Below are positions 22,871-30,470 of a DNA stretch of 64,000 bases, in pieces (the first letter of the stretch is position 1; each line of letters begins with the position of its first letter). Source of the stretch: Rodentibacter genomosp. 1 (lineage in GTDB: Bacteria > Pseudomonadota > Gammaproteobacteria > Enterobacterales > Pasteurellaceae); the NCBI RefSeq assembly GCF_001999285.1, contig NZ_MLHN01000002.1:62001-126000 (forward strand), given 5' to 3'. The notes beneath the pieces are model-generated. The model worked only from the letters and a program-made list of their open reading frames with translations. It had not been told where the DNA came from and did no database searches. The position numbers and the translations under genes were made by a program.

Positions 22871-23379
22871 CAGATCAGCTCCACATCTATTCTTCGGCGT
22901 TTCAACATATCGCTAATAGCAAAACGGGCATCTCGGCGGAGTTGGTCGATGATCTCTTTAAGCTGTTCCATTTTCTTTTCGCCCTCATGGGTGCTGTCGT
23001 AGCTGGCATAGCGTTCGTATAAATTGGCAACGGCAAGGCAAATCACGGCACGTTGATAACGTTGCACTAAGATGCTTTCTTCATTGATAACCGGCGCAGG
23101 AATATTTTTCAAATGAGCGTATTTCGCATTTTCCTGTTGAAATTCGGTTAATTCTTCATTAACGGACGCCATTGCCTCAATCAAGGCATCTTTTAGGCGA
23201 AATTCAGTGACAGTGCCGTCAAGTCGCATTTGATTACGGCATTGCGACATCGACAAATCAGGGAAGAAAGGTTCATTGCTGATGAAATCATCGGTGTTAG
23301 GGTAGGTTTCGACCTGTTTTTGTACCACACCCATTTCATAATCGGGGGCGAGTTTGATGGAAATTGCACCGTCTGACAT
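22870..23379 (-). CDS. L: Head completion protein L (P2 gpL-like)
   Basis: A 169-residue protein with DEFISNEPFFPDLSM-like content (NTDDFISNEPFFPDLSMSQC) and a helical C-terminus (QRYQRAVICLAVANLYERYA), matching P2 gpL head completion proteins. L joins the portal after packaging. It precedes X with a one-base overlap. Confidence 0.9.
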   Translation of the reverse strand: MSDGAISIKLAPDYEMGVVQKQVETYPNTDDFISNEPFFPDLSMSQCRNQMRLDGTVTEFRLKDALIEAMASVNEELTEFQQENAKYAHLKNIPAPVINEESILVQRYQRAVICLAVANLYERYASYDSTHEGEKKMEQLKEIIDQLRRDARFAISDMLKRRRIDVELI

Positions 23380-23488
23380 TGTGTTTACCTATAAAAAACG
23401 CGGGGTGGGGATTCATCAAATGCGGTGTAAATTTAAGAAAATTTGACCGCACTTTGAATCCGCCCCGCGGCTGCGTGGTTTGCTTGGG

Positions 23489-23575
23489 TTATCGGAAAAT
23501 CATTCCGTAAAGCACAATAAATGCGCTTGCTAAATACAATTTAAGAATTAAACTGTCGTAAGATTTTTTATTCAT
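23489..23575 (-). CDS. Tiny hydrophobic ORF, 28 aa
   Basis: MNKKSYDSLILKLYLASAFI then VLYGMIFR: a basic start and one hydrophobic helix. It lies on the late strand in the 435-base interval between M and L. No clear ribosome-binding site; listed because composition is membrane-like. Confidence 0.25.
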   Translation of the reverse strand: MNKKSYDSLILKLYLASAFIVLYGMIFR

Positions 23576-23588
23576 AGGATTTTCCACG

Positions 23589-23813
23589 TTGAAAGAGAGA
23601 TTAATTGTTGCTATTAATTATTTAGGTAGCTTTTGTATTGCTTTACTTGAATTTATCGCACGAGGTGATACAAAAACATTTGAGATATTTGGATATTCAA
23701 TTAACACGCAACAAATTCATTTTCTTTCAATGATGATTTTTATGTATTTGACCTTGTTGAATTGGTCAATGGTTTCCAAATGTTTAAAAAGAATCTTGTC
23801 TAAATTCCTTTAA
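23589..23813 (+). CDS. Small opposite-strand membrane protein, 74 aa
   Basis: A rightward ORF starting with TTG at 23589 (MKERLIVAINYLGSFCIALL). It has two hydrophobic segments (about 6-24 and 44-62) and a basic C-terminus (KCLKRILSKFL). It ends two bases before the M stop on the other strand. Like the 70-aa gene between T and S it is a lone convergent membrane gene in the late region, the pattern of a moron. No family recognised. The USS pair upstream (about 23445) could border the insertion. Confidence 0.45.
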   Translation: MKERLIVAINYLGSFCIALLEFIARGDTKTFEIFGYSINTQQIHFLSMMIFMYLTLLNWSMVSKCLKRILSKFL

Positions 23814-23814
23814 A

Positions 23815-24465
23815 TTAAGATTCAGCCTTTTCAAGCTGTTTTCTTAATTTTTTGATTTCACCTTTTACGCCGATTTTTTGATCTAAACCGAGGGCTGATT
23901 CAAGGTATTGCAAGGCTTGTTCGGGATTTTTTACTGCAGTAAGCAATCCCAATTCACGCAATAATCTTGCACGGCTTTCGTCCGGCATATCGCAATCGGT
24001 GGTAATGCGGTTTGCCTGTTCCAAATATGCCACGTTAAAAGGTTGATTTGCCGCTTGTGCCGCTTTGGCTGCATCGGCAAATTCTTCGGCGATAAGTGTG
24101 CCTAAGGTTCGGCTGAAGGGGTCAGGCAGTCGCAAATCGTGAAAAACGGCATAGTCGGCAATGGTTAAGGCAAGGTGATATTCTGCGCAGTCAATCGCCC
24201 AGACACACCACGTCATCACCACATTATCTTGTTTGCCCGTGCCGGCAGATAATGCCCCTTCAAGCCAAGGCAGATAATCCGGCAAAATACGTTTTTTAAA
24301 TTCTGCTTTGCGCACCGTGGATTGGATTTGTTTCAAATCCTTTTTATGGCGGGCAAGCAAGCGGAGCATTTTGTCGTATTCGCTAAATTGGCTTAAATCT
24401 TCGGTTTCTGCCGCATTAGCTAAAGCGGCAGAGGTTTCCAGAAAATGACGTTTAGTTGGGCGCAT
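23815..24465 (-). CDS. M: Terminase small subunit M (P2 gpM-like)
   Basis: The start at 24463-24465 (MRPTKRHFLETSAALANAAE) lies four bases after the N stop; a longer frame upstream overlaps N and is not favoured. The 216-residue product contains LPDYLPWLEGALSAGTGKQD and VVMTWCVWAIDCAEYHLALT, conserved in P2 gpM endonuclease/small terminase proteins. The C-terminal part is a TPR-like helical tail. It works with P to recognise cos and package DNA. Confidence 0.9.
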   Translation of the reverse strand: MRPTKRHFLETSAALANAAETEDLSQFSEYDKMLRLLARHKKDLKQIQSTVRKAEFKKRILPDYLPWLEGALSAGTGKQDNVVMTWCVWAIDCAEYHLALTIADYAVFHDLRLPDPFSRTLGTLIAEEFADAAKAAQAANQPFNVAYLEQANRITTDCDMPDESRARLLRELGLLTAVKNPEQALQYLESALGLDQKIGVKGEIKKLRKQLEKAES

Positions 24466-24469
24466 TGGC

Positions 24470-25525
24470 TTATTCCGTTGTGCCGTTAGTGGTTTCAGTC
24501 GCCGGTGCATCAACAATCCGGATGTTTTTCGCCAGTGCCACTGCTTCATAGTTTTCGACCACGTACGCTTCATTTGAAGATAAATAGTCTTCTACTCGGT
24601 TGCGTTCCGGCTTGTCTTTAAAGTGACGGCGCACTTTGCCTTCTTGGACGTAGATTGACAAGTTATCCAATGCGGTAATCAGCACCGTGCCTTTCGGGAA
24701 ATACGGCACAGACACCGCCTGTAAACCGCCCACCCGTTTTTGACTGATGACCGTATCACCGGCGACTTGTTCACTTGGTTTTTCTTGGTTGATTAATGGG
24801 AAGTATTTATCCGCTAATAAATCGCTACCCATAATCGCTACTAATTTAGTGTCGTCACGGTATTGTGCGGGAATAAAGTCTTCTTTGAGGGCGAACACAA
24901 AGGCATCAAGATTTTTGTAAGTTTTCCCTGTGCCGATTTCGATTTTGCCGCTGCCTTTGGTTTCTTCCGTCATCATACGGGCTGTGGCTTTGGTTTCAAT
25001 TTGATGTAACCAGCCGATATTGACATCTTGCAATAATGGGTTGGCGGTAAGGTCTGTTGTGGTTGCAACACTTGAGCCGTTAAACCCGATCATAATACGG
25101 TCATGGGCAATGCGTTCGGCTTTGAGATTGCCAATACGGGCGACAAAATCAGGAAATTTCGACCAACTATCCAAAGTGGCATAGTTTAAATGGGTGTCAA
25201 AGTTGGTTTGCTCACAAGAGTAGGTGTTTTCTTCAAGACTGTGAATGTCTCTTGTTTCACGTTCTTTTTTGTTGGTATCGGTGCGGCTTGCAATCGGGCC
25301 TAATACGCCTAAACGCAAGGTCGCCCCCTTCATTTCGGTGACCATCACCACATTAATGCGTTTTAGAAAATCGGAGTTTTCCAATACGGCATTTTCGAGT
25401 TTTTGTTGAATGGTTGGCTCAACGGTGAACTGACCGCCTGCGGCAACAAATTCTACGGATTCACCATTGTCTGCAGCAACACCGGCGAAATAATGGGCTA
25501 ATTTGGTTTTGGTAAATTTATTCAT
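24470..25525 (-). CDS. N: Major capsid protein N (P2 gpN-like)
   Basis: A 351-residue capsid protein beginning MNKFTKTKLAHYFAGVAADN with PTIQQKLENAVLENSDFLKR, LNYATLDSWSKFPDF and VVENYEAVALAKNI, all typical of P2 gpN. The N-terminal about 30 residues are removed by the O protease in the family. Preceded by O and followed by M, as in P2. Length like P2 (357). Confidence 0.93.
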   Translation of the reverse strand: MNKFTKTKLAHYFAGVAADNGESVEFVAAGGQFTVEPTIQQKLENAVLENSDFLKRINVVMVTEMKGATLRLGVLGPIASRTDTNKKERETRDIHSLEENTYSCEQTNFDTHLNYATLDSWSKFPDFVARIGNLKAERIAHDRIMIGFNGSSVATTTDLTANPLLQDVNIGWLHQIETKATARMMTEETKGSGKIEIGTGKTYKNLDAFVFALKEDFIPAQYRDDTKLVAIMGSDLLADKYFPLINQEKPSEQVAGDTVISQKRVGGLQAVSVPYFPKGTVLITALDNLSIYVQEGKVRRHFKDKPERNRVEDYLSSNEAYVVENYEAVALAKNIRIVDAPATETTNGTTE

Positions 25526-25546
25526 TTTGGCTTCCTGTGGTGATGA

Positions 25547-26365
25547 TTAGAAGAAACGTCCGTCTGCTTCGGCTTTTTCGCCCGCCACTAAAGGGCGTTC
25601 GGTATAGTCGGCGGATGGCGTTTGTTCAAGTTGGGTAAACTTGCTTTGAATCGCTTCTTGGGTTTCTTGCATTGTGGCAAATTCCGCTTTTTGTTTTTCA
25701 AAATCGGCAGAAAGTGCGGTCAATTTTTCCAAGTTTTCTTTGGTTTGCTCGGCAAGCAATTCGATGGATTGTTCATGCACGGCAAAACGTTCATCATCGG
25801 ATTTTTCTTTTTTAGCGAATAATCCTTTGATTTTTTCAAGAATGGATGGAGATTTTTCTGCTTCTTCCACAAACTCTAATTCGGTTTCAATGGCGGCGGT
25901 GAAAAGGTTATCTGCTTTTAATTTGCGTGAATTTAATCCGTTGTGGGAAAAGGAAAGCATTTCCGTGCCAAGGCTTGCCGGATTGTCTGTTACTGCTAAT
26001 CCGACTAAATAGGCTTTGCCGGTGTCGGCAAAATTGGTGTCGATTTCCACGGAGGTATAAACTTTTTGCCCCGCCTGATTGAGCTTAATCAAACTTTCCG
26101 TTGGGATGATTTCGGCTAATAATTGCAATTTACCGTCTTCACGTTTTTGAGTTTTCAACGCAATTACATCACCGAAACAATGCGCATTTGGCATATCTTC
26201 AAAAAATAGGGTGAATTTGATGTGATCTAAGTTAATGCGTGCGCCGTAAGTATTTTTCGGATCATAGCTTTCAGCCATTTCCTCAATCCACTTACGCTGA
26301 ATTTCACGACCATCTGTGGTTGCGCCTTCTGTTGCAACGACAAACCATTTTGATTTTTTTGGCAT
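25547..26365 (-). CDS. O: Capsid scaffold and protease O (P2 gpO-like)
   Basis: A 272-residue protein. The protease half (about 1-150) has GATTDGREIQRKWIEEMAES, ARINLDHIKF with the likely catalytic histidine, and KVYTSVEIDTNF with the likely serine. The C-terminal half is an alpha-helical scaffold (ENLEKLTALSADFEKQKAEF). It shapes the procapsid and cuts N, Q and itself. First gene of the leftward head-lysis-tail operon, 186 bases after the BRO gene. Confidence 0.9.
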   Translation of the reverse strand: MPKKSKWFVVATEGATTDGREIQRKWIEEMAESYDPKNTYGARINLDHIKFTLFFEDMPNAHCFGDVIALKTQKREDGKLQLLAEIIPTESLIKLNQAGQKVYTSVEIDTNFADTGKAYLVGLAVTDNPASLGTEMLSFSHNGLNSRKLKADNLFTAAIETELEFVEEAEKSPSILEKIKGLFAKKEKSDDERFAVHEQSIELLAEQTKENLEKLTALSADFEKQKAEFATMQETQEAIQSKFTQLEQTPSADYTERPLVAGEKAEADGRFF

Positions 26366-26510
26366 GGGTTATCCTTTCAAAGGTTGATGTTGCGCCCATT
26401 CTGAAAGACTTTTCACGCCCGTGCGAGTGCTTGCCATTGTTGCATTGCGTTTCACAAATCGCCCCGAAAGACGATCGCACTTATCCTTTCTACTATGGCA
26501 GGCAAGAAAA

Positions 26511-26542
26511 AACCGCTCCTGAGTGCTAGCAAAAGAGCGGTT
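26511..26542 (-). terminator. Terminator of the BRO antirepressor gene
   Basis: AACCGCTC (26511-26518) and GAGCGGTT (26535-26542) pair with a 16-base loop; leftward the stem is followed by TTTTTTCTTG. It lies ten bases after the BRO stop and isolates the gene from the O promoter. Confidence 0.8.
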
Positions 26543-26551
26543 AAATTTGAA

Positions 26552-27181
26552 TTAGATTTCGTTGTTCAGATAACGGTTGAGATGTCGCCATTGTTCCGGA
26601 TTGTCCCTTTGGAGGCTATCCAACAATTTTTTAATTCGCGGTTTAGCAGTTTTATAAATCCGTTTGTATTCTGTGACACAGCCATACACTTTTGGCGCAA
26701 ATGGTGAATCTAACAATGCGAGTGGTTTATATAGATTTTCCAGTAAGAAACGCATTTTTTCATGAGAGAACAGCAACCACACTAGGTTATTAATATCTTG
26801 TTGGGAAAAAGATTGTGTGTAAGTGGGGGTTGGCATTGGTAAGGTTGCTTGGCTGATGTGGTATTTCCCCGTTTTGCGGATTTGCGGTAGTACTTCTTCA
26901 AATACCCAGTTTTGAAACTCCACTGCTTCAGCTTTGTTGGAACGGAAAATAATGCGGTAGAGGTTGGGTTCGTTGATAAAGGTGAGTTCTTGTTTTCCAC
27001 CGTTTGTAAGGGTTGCAATTTTATTGTACCCCTTCTCATTCAAGCGGAATGATTCAGCACTTCTACGATTTACACCTAATACTTCGCAAACATCGGATAG
27101 GCAGAAATACGGTTCATTGTTGAATGATTGAATACGAACTAGAAAAGATTTGAAATTGAAAGTAGAAATCTGAGTTGTCAT
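26552..27181 (-). CDS. BRO-family phage antirepressor-like protein
   Basis: A 209-residue protein with an N-terminal BRO domain: FNNEPYFCLSDVCEVLGVNR, SFRLNEKGYNKI and AEAVEFQNWVFEEVLPQIRK are signature blocks. The C-terminal half (about 125-209) is helical and not recognised. BRO/Ant proteins bind DNA or repressors and can lift immunity. Its leader holds a C4-like RNA fold (27220-27295), and the start codon region (AATAACGAA) can pair with a loop of it. A strong promoter inside a dyad lies 220 bases upstream. It sits in the O-P interval, not a place of an antirepressor in P2. Confidence 0.82.
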   Translation of the reverse strand: MTTQISTFNFKSFLVRIQSFNNEPYFCLSDVCEVLGVNRRSAESFRLNEKGYNKIATLTNGGKQELTFINEPNLYRIIFRSNKAEAVEFQNWVFEEVLPQIRKTGKYHISQATLPMPTPTYTQSFSQQDINNLVWLLFSHEKMRFLLENLYKPLALLDSPFAPKVYGCVTEYKRIYKTAKPRIKKLLDSLQRDNPEQWRHLNRYLNNEI

Positions 27182-27219
27182 TTCGTTATTCCTTTTGATG
27201 GAAATCCCAAAAATTGGGC

Positions 27220-27295
27220 GGTCGAGAGCTCAAAACTCGTAACGAATCGAGCGGAGTTATTCCCTTACGGTGTTGTATTCCTCGCACTCTCGACC
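27220..27295 (-). ncRNA. C4-like antisense RNA element upstream of the antirepressor
   Basis: On the minus strand an outer stem GGTCGAGAG/CTCTCGACC (27287-27295 with 27220-27228) encloses GTGCGAGG, CCGTAAGGGAATAAC and the hairpin CTCG-8-CGAG. From memory this arrangement matches the phage P1/P7 C4 antisense RNA class, which represses antirepressor genes. The loop TTCGTTA can pair with TAACGAA at the BRO start codon (27180s). The match to the published consensus is recalled, not computed. Confidence 0.6.
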
Positions 27296-27402
27296 ATTGA
27301 ATAAAATTGTTGTTTTTTGACCGCACTTTTTGCGGATACAAAAAAATCACGCTGACGGGGTGAATGACCGTTCGTTATAAGGCTTTTGAGACCTTGGAAC
27401 AA

Positions 27403-27438
27403 ATCCTACCCTTAACAATGTGGATTGTCAAGGGTAGG
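27403..27438 (-). promoter_or_regulatory. Promoter inside a 34-base dyad, driving the C4-BRO unit
   Basis: On the minus strand TTGACA (27426-27431), a 17-base spacer and TAGGAT (27403-27408) form a near-consensus promoter. The same bases form an inverted repeat with 13-base arms (27405-27417 and 27426-27438, one mismatch), so the promoter is likely an operator too. It could alternatively act as the terminator of the HicB-like gene just upstream. Confidence 0.6.
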
Positions 27439-27450
27439 GGGAGACTACAC

Positions 27451-27891
27451 CTATTGATCCGAGTGGGCGTAAAGTTCTCGGTGAGCAGCTATAGCAAAGA
27501 AATCATCACGGCTTTTATAAATGCTCATTGCGTTGATACGGCGATCAATGCGTTGTAGCAAATAATCGGGTACATTGATTTCTATTTTGTGCTTCGCTTT
27601 GAGATAAGGTGTGATGTCAATATCAACGAGTAGCCAGCTATCAACGTGAGCATATTCAGGATCACTTTGGTAATGGTGGTAGCCTTTATCCAAAATGGAG
27701 GTGATGTCAAAATCTTCTTGTGCCATGGTTTGTAGGCTTAATTGGATGGATTCGCTGACCATTGCGTGAAGCTCACCGATTTCATCGGCAGCACTGATAC
27801 CGCCCCATTTGAGTTCGTAGAGTGCTGGGACGATCATGCCGTAAGCGGTATCTTCGTTATTTGGTGTTTCAACACCAACGGTAAAGATCAT
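27451..27891 (-). CDS. HicB-like antitoxin without adjacent own toxin
   Basis: A 146-residue protein of the larger HicB-like antitoxin type: MIFTVGVETPNNEDTAYGMI with VPALYELKWGGISAADEIGE, then a C-terminal ribbon-helix-helix-like region (EINVPDYLLQRIDRRINAMS). No HicA gene is directly next to it; the hicAB pair upstream has its own HicB. It may be an orphan antitoxin or a DNA-binding regulator for the dyad at 27405-27438 just downstream. Length and blocks look intact. Confidence 0.75.
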   Translation of the reverse strand: MIFTVGVETPNNEDTAYGMIVPALYELKWGGISAADEIGELHAMVSESIQLSLQTMAQEDFDITSILDKGYHHYQSDPEYAHVDSWLLVDIDITPYLKAKHKIEINVPDYLLQRIDRRINAMSIYKSRDDFFAIAAHRELYAHSDQ

Positions 27892-27916
27892 AAATTACTC
27901 CTTTGTGATTGGTGGA

Positions 27917-28351
27917 TTATTTCAACGCTAATTTCAGCATTTGATTAAGGGCTTGAGAGAGCTTGTCGAGCTTATCAATGCCGCTTTTGTACCAAGGGTT
28001 AAGCAGGCGTTGCATTTCTGCCGGAGTAAAGCCCGCCAGTTTGCCCAGTTCGGTTTTACTGAGTTTACGTTTTATGCGTTCGTTGTGAATCAGCACTTTG
28101 GCTTCAACGAGCGTGGGCATTAAAACGAGAATGTCGCCTTTTTTCGGTGATGTCGGTTCGGGGAAGGGGTCATCATCTTTAAAAGCGAACTCAACCGCAC
28201 CGATAAGAGCGGATTCAAGCTCAGTGATGGCTTCGCTTCCCGTGTCGGCTTGCACAATAGCATTGCTGTTGTCGCTGAATTGTAGCGTGCCGATGTAGTA
28301 GGGCTTGCCGTTTTCCTCGACTTGTTCGAGGGTCGCAGGGTAGTAACGCAT
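27917..28351 (-). CDS. hicB: HicB antitoxin
   Basis: A 144-residue protein: N-terminal HicB fold (MRYYPATLEQVEENGKPYYI, DTGSEAITELESAL) and a C-terminal helix-turn-helix (KRKLSKTELGKLAGFTPAEM with QRLLNPWYKSGIDKLDKL). It would bind HicA and repress the operon. 62 bases after hicA, with an intervening hairpin (AAGCCC...GGGCTT, 28391-28410) that may adjust the antitoxin level. Confidence 0.85.
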   Translation of the reverse strand: MRYYPATLEQVEENGKPYYIGTLQFSDNSNAIVQADTGSEAITELESALIGAVEFAFKDDDPFPEPTSPKKGDILVLMPTLVEAKVLIHNERIKRKLSKTELGKLAGFTPAEMQRLLNPWYKSGIDKLDKLSQALNQMLKLALK

Positions 28352-28413
28352 TCGTGTTGTTCTCCTTGTGGGGTGATTAAGTGTGCCAATAAGCCCCCTT
28401 TCGAGGGCTTGGA

Positions 28414-28587
28414 TTATTCAATTTCTAACTGCTTTTTGATTTTGCTGATGGTTGCTTCGGCAATATCTTTTGAGCTTCGGGTCAGTTGGGTGTTTTTGCC
28501 GTTTCGGTATAAGCGGTAGTGCTTTGTGCCTTGTTGGATTTCCACCCCTTGACTTTGCAAGTATTTCAGAAATTGTCTGGGCTTCAC
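28414..28587 (-). CDS. hicA: HicA toxin, 57 aa
   Basis: A 57-codon gene starting with GTG at 28585-28587; TAGGAG six bases upstream. The product (KPRQFLKYLQSQGVEIQQGT, then KHYRLYRNGKNTQLTRSSKD) matches the HicA/YcfA double-stranded RNA-binding fold with the catalytic histidine in TKHYR. HicA cleaves mRNA in a translation-independent way. Divergent from terminase P; the palindromes at 28623-28670 lie between. Confidence 0.85.
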   Translation of the reverse strand: MKPRQFLKYLQSQGVEIQQGTKHYRLYRNGKNTQLTRSSKDIAEATISKIKKQLEIE

Positions 28588-28622
28588 TTAATCTCCTATG
28601 TTTGTTTAAGATGGGTTTATTT

Positions 28623-28670
28623 TATACGTTTGCGTATATTTTGCAAGGTTTTTTTTTATACTTTAAAGTA
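28623..28670. promoter_or_regulatory. Two palindromes between hicA and terminase P
   Basis: TATACG-4-CGTATA (28623-28638) and the perfect 12-mer TACTTTAAAGTA (28659-28670) occupy the divergent promoter region. The first lies about 36 bases upstream of hicA and fits a HicB operator; the second lies 19 bases before the P start codon and could control P. Confidence 0.5.
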
Positions 28671-28688
28671 AATTTTTTCAGAGGGAAA

Positions 28689-30461
28689 ATGGAGAAAGAA
28701 TACCAAGCCATGACTTTAGACACCACGGCAGACACCAAACGCCAAGCACAAGTGATGTATTTCAGCGGTTATAAAATTGCGGAAATATCACGTCAGTTAA
28801 ATATTCCAACATCGACAATTTCCAGTTGGAAAGAACGTGAGAAATGGGACGATTTTGCACCGGTCGGGCGAGTGGAACTGACCCTTGAAAGCCGGTTGAA
28901 TTTGCTTATTCTGAAAGAAAATAAGAGTGGGGCAGATTACAAAGAAATTGATTTACTCGGTCGCCAAATGGAACGGATGGCACGAGTGAAAAAATATTCC
29001 TTTGGCGACGGCAATGAAGTGGATTTGAATCCGAAACTGGCTAATCGCAATAAAGGCGAACGTAAGAAAACAGAACAGAATGCGATAGACCAAGAACAAG
29101 AGGAATTGTTGATTAATGGCTTTCTTGAGGGAATGTTTAATTATCAGCGGGTGTGGCACAAGGCGAAGGAACATCGAATCCGCAATATTTTGAAAAGTCG
29201 TCAGATTGGGGCGACTTATTATTTTGCTCATGAAGCCTTTGTTGATGCGCTGACAACGGGCCATAACCAAATTTTCCTTTCGGCCAGTAAAAAACAGGCA
29301 TTGCAGTTCCGTTCTTACATTGTTAATTATGCCAAGCAGACGGCAGACGTGGATTTAAAAGGGGAAACCATCAAACTGCCGAATGGGGCGGAGCTGATTT
29401 TTTTGGGGACAAACTCCGCCACCGCCCAATCCTATCACGGCAATTTGTATTTTGATGAGGTGTTTTGGGTGCCGAAATTTGATGTGATGCGTAAAGTGGC
29501 ATCGGGTATGGCGGCGCAAAAGATGTATCGTCAAACTTACTTTTCTACGCCCACTACCATTGCACACCCCGCTTATGCGTTCTTTTCCGGTAAAGCCTTT
29601 AATCGCAACCGTGCGAAATCAGAAAAAGTGGAAATTGATATTTCTCACGAAAATTTAAAAAGTGGGAAATTGTGCGCCGATCGCCAATGGAAACAGATTG
29701 TCAGCATTTACGATGCGATGGAAGGCGGGTGCAATCTGTTCAATATTGATGATTTGATTGCAGAAAACAGTAAGGAAGAATTTGAGCAGTTGTTTTTGTG
29801 TCAATTTGCCGATGATGATAGTTCCGCCTTCAAGTTTGCCGATTTACAACTATGCCAAGTGGATAGCTGGGAAGAGTGGACGGATTATAAACCCGAATGG
29901 AAACGGCCCTTTGGCAATCGTGAGGTGTGGCTTGGTTATGACCCCGCATTTACCGGCGACCGCGCGGCACTGGCGATTGTTGCCCCGCCTAAAGTGGAAG
30001 GGGGCGACTATCGTGTGTTGCATTGGCAAACCTTTCACGGTATGGATTATGAAGCGCAAGCAAATCGAATCAAACAATTTTGTGATGATTATAACGTCAC
30101 CCGTATTGTGATTGATAAAACGGGAATGGGGTCGGGCGTGTATCAAGAAGTGAGAAAATTTTACCCGATGGCGCAAGGGCTAGATTATAACGCCGATCTG
30201 AAGAATGAAATGGTGCTGAAAACGCAAAATCTCATTCAGAAACGTCGCCTTAAATTTGATGGCAAAGAAATCATCACCAGTTTTATGACAGTGAAAAAAC
30301 GCACAACCGGCACGGGCCGAATGACTTACGTTTCCGACCGTTCGGAAGAGGCAAGCCATGGTGATTTATCGTGGGCGATTATGAACTGCATTTTGAACGT
30401 ACCTTACGGCTTTGGCGGTGATATTGCCGGCAATCAAGCCACTATTTTTACTTTTGAATAG
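28689..30461 (+). CDS. P: Terminase large subunit, ATPase P (P2 gpP-like)
   Basis: The start ATG 28689 (MEKEYQAMTLDTTADTKRQA) has AGAGGG upstream; the open frame continues further but upstream codons look non-coding. The 590-residue protein begins with a helix-turn-helix (YFSGYKIAEISRQLNIPTST), has the ATPase region with KSRQIGATYYFAHEAFVDAL as Walker A, LYFDEVFWV as Walker B, and a nuclease domain with GYDPAFTGDRAALAIV and DKTGMGSGVYQE. It pumps DNA into the procapsid. Transcribed rightward, divergent from the O operon, as in P2. Confidence 0.92.
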   Translation: MEKEYQAMTLDTTADTKRQAQVMYFSGYKIAEISRQLNIPTSTISSWKEREKWDDFAPVGRVELTLESRLNLLILKENKSGADYKEIDLLGRQMERMARVKKYSFGDGNEVDLNPKLANRNKGERKKTEQNAIDQEQEELLINGFLEGMFNYQRVWHKAKEHRIRNILKSRQIGATYYFAHEAFVDALTTGHNQIFLSASKKQALQFRSYIVNYAKQTADVDLKGETIKLPNGAELIFLGTNSATAQSYHGNLYFDEVFWVPKFDVMRKVASGMAAQKMYRQTYFSTPTTIAHPAYAFFSGKAFNRNRAKSEKVEIDISHENLKSGKLCADRQWKQIVSIYDAMEGGCNLFNIDDLIAENSKEEFEQLFLCQFADDDSSAFKFADLQLCQVDSWEEWTDYKPEWKRPFGNREVWLGYDPAFTGDRAALAIVAPPKVEGGDYRVLHWQTFHGMDYEAQANRIKQFCDDYNVTRIVIDKTGMGSGVYQEVRKFYPMAQGLDYNADLKNEMVLKTQNLIQKRRLKFDGKEIITSFMTVKKRTTGTGRMTYVSDRSEEASHGDLSWAIMNCILNVPYGFGGDIAGNQATIFTFE

Positions 30462-30470
30462 GACAAATAA

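Noticed and set aside
24466-24573. Longer N-terminus for terminase small subunit M
   Set aside because: It would overlap capsid gene N by more than 100 bases and begins with a basic, unnatural sequence; the start at 24465 gives the family-like N-terminus.
28452-28688. Upstream extension of the terminase P frame
   Set aside because: The frame is open, but it overlaps hicA and the palindromic promoter region on the other strand and shows no protein-like composition; P homologues begin near 28689.
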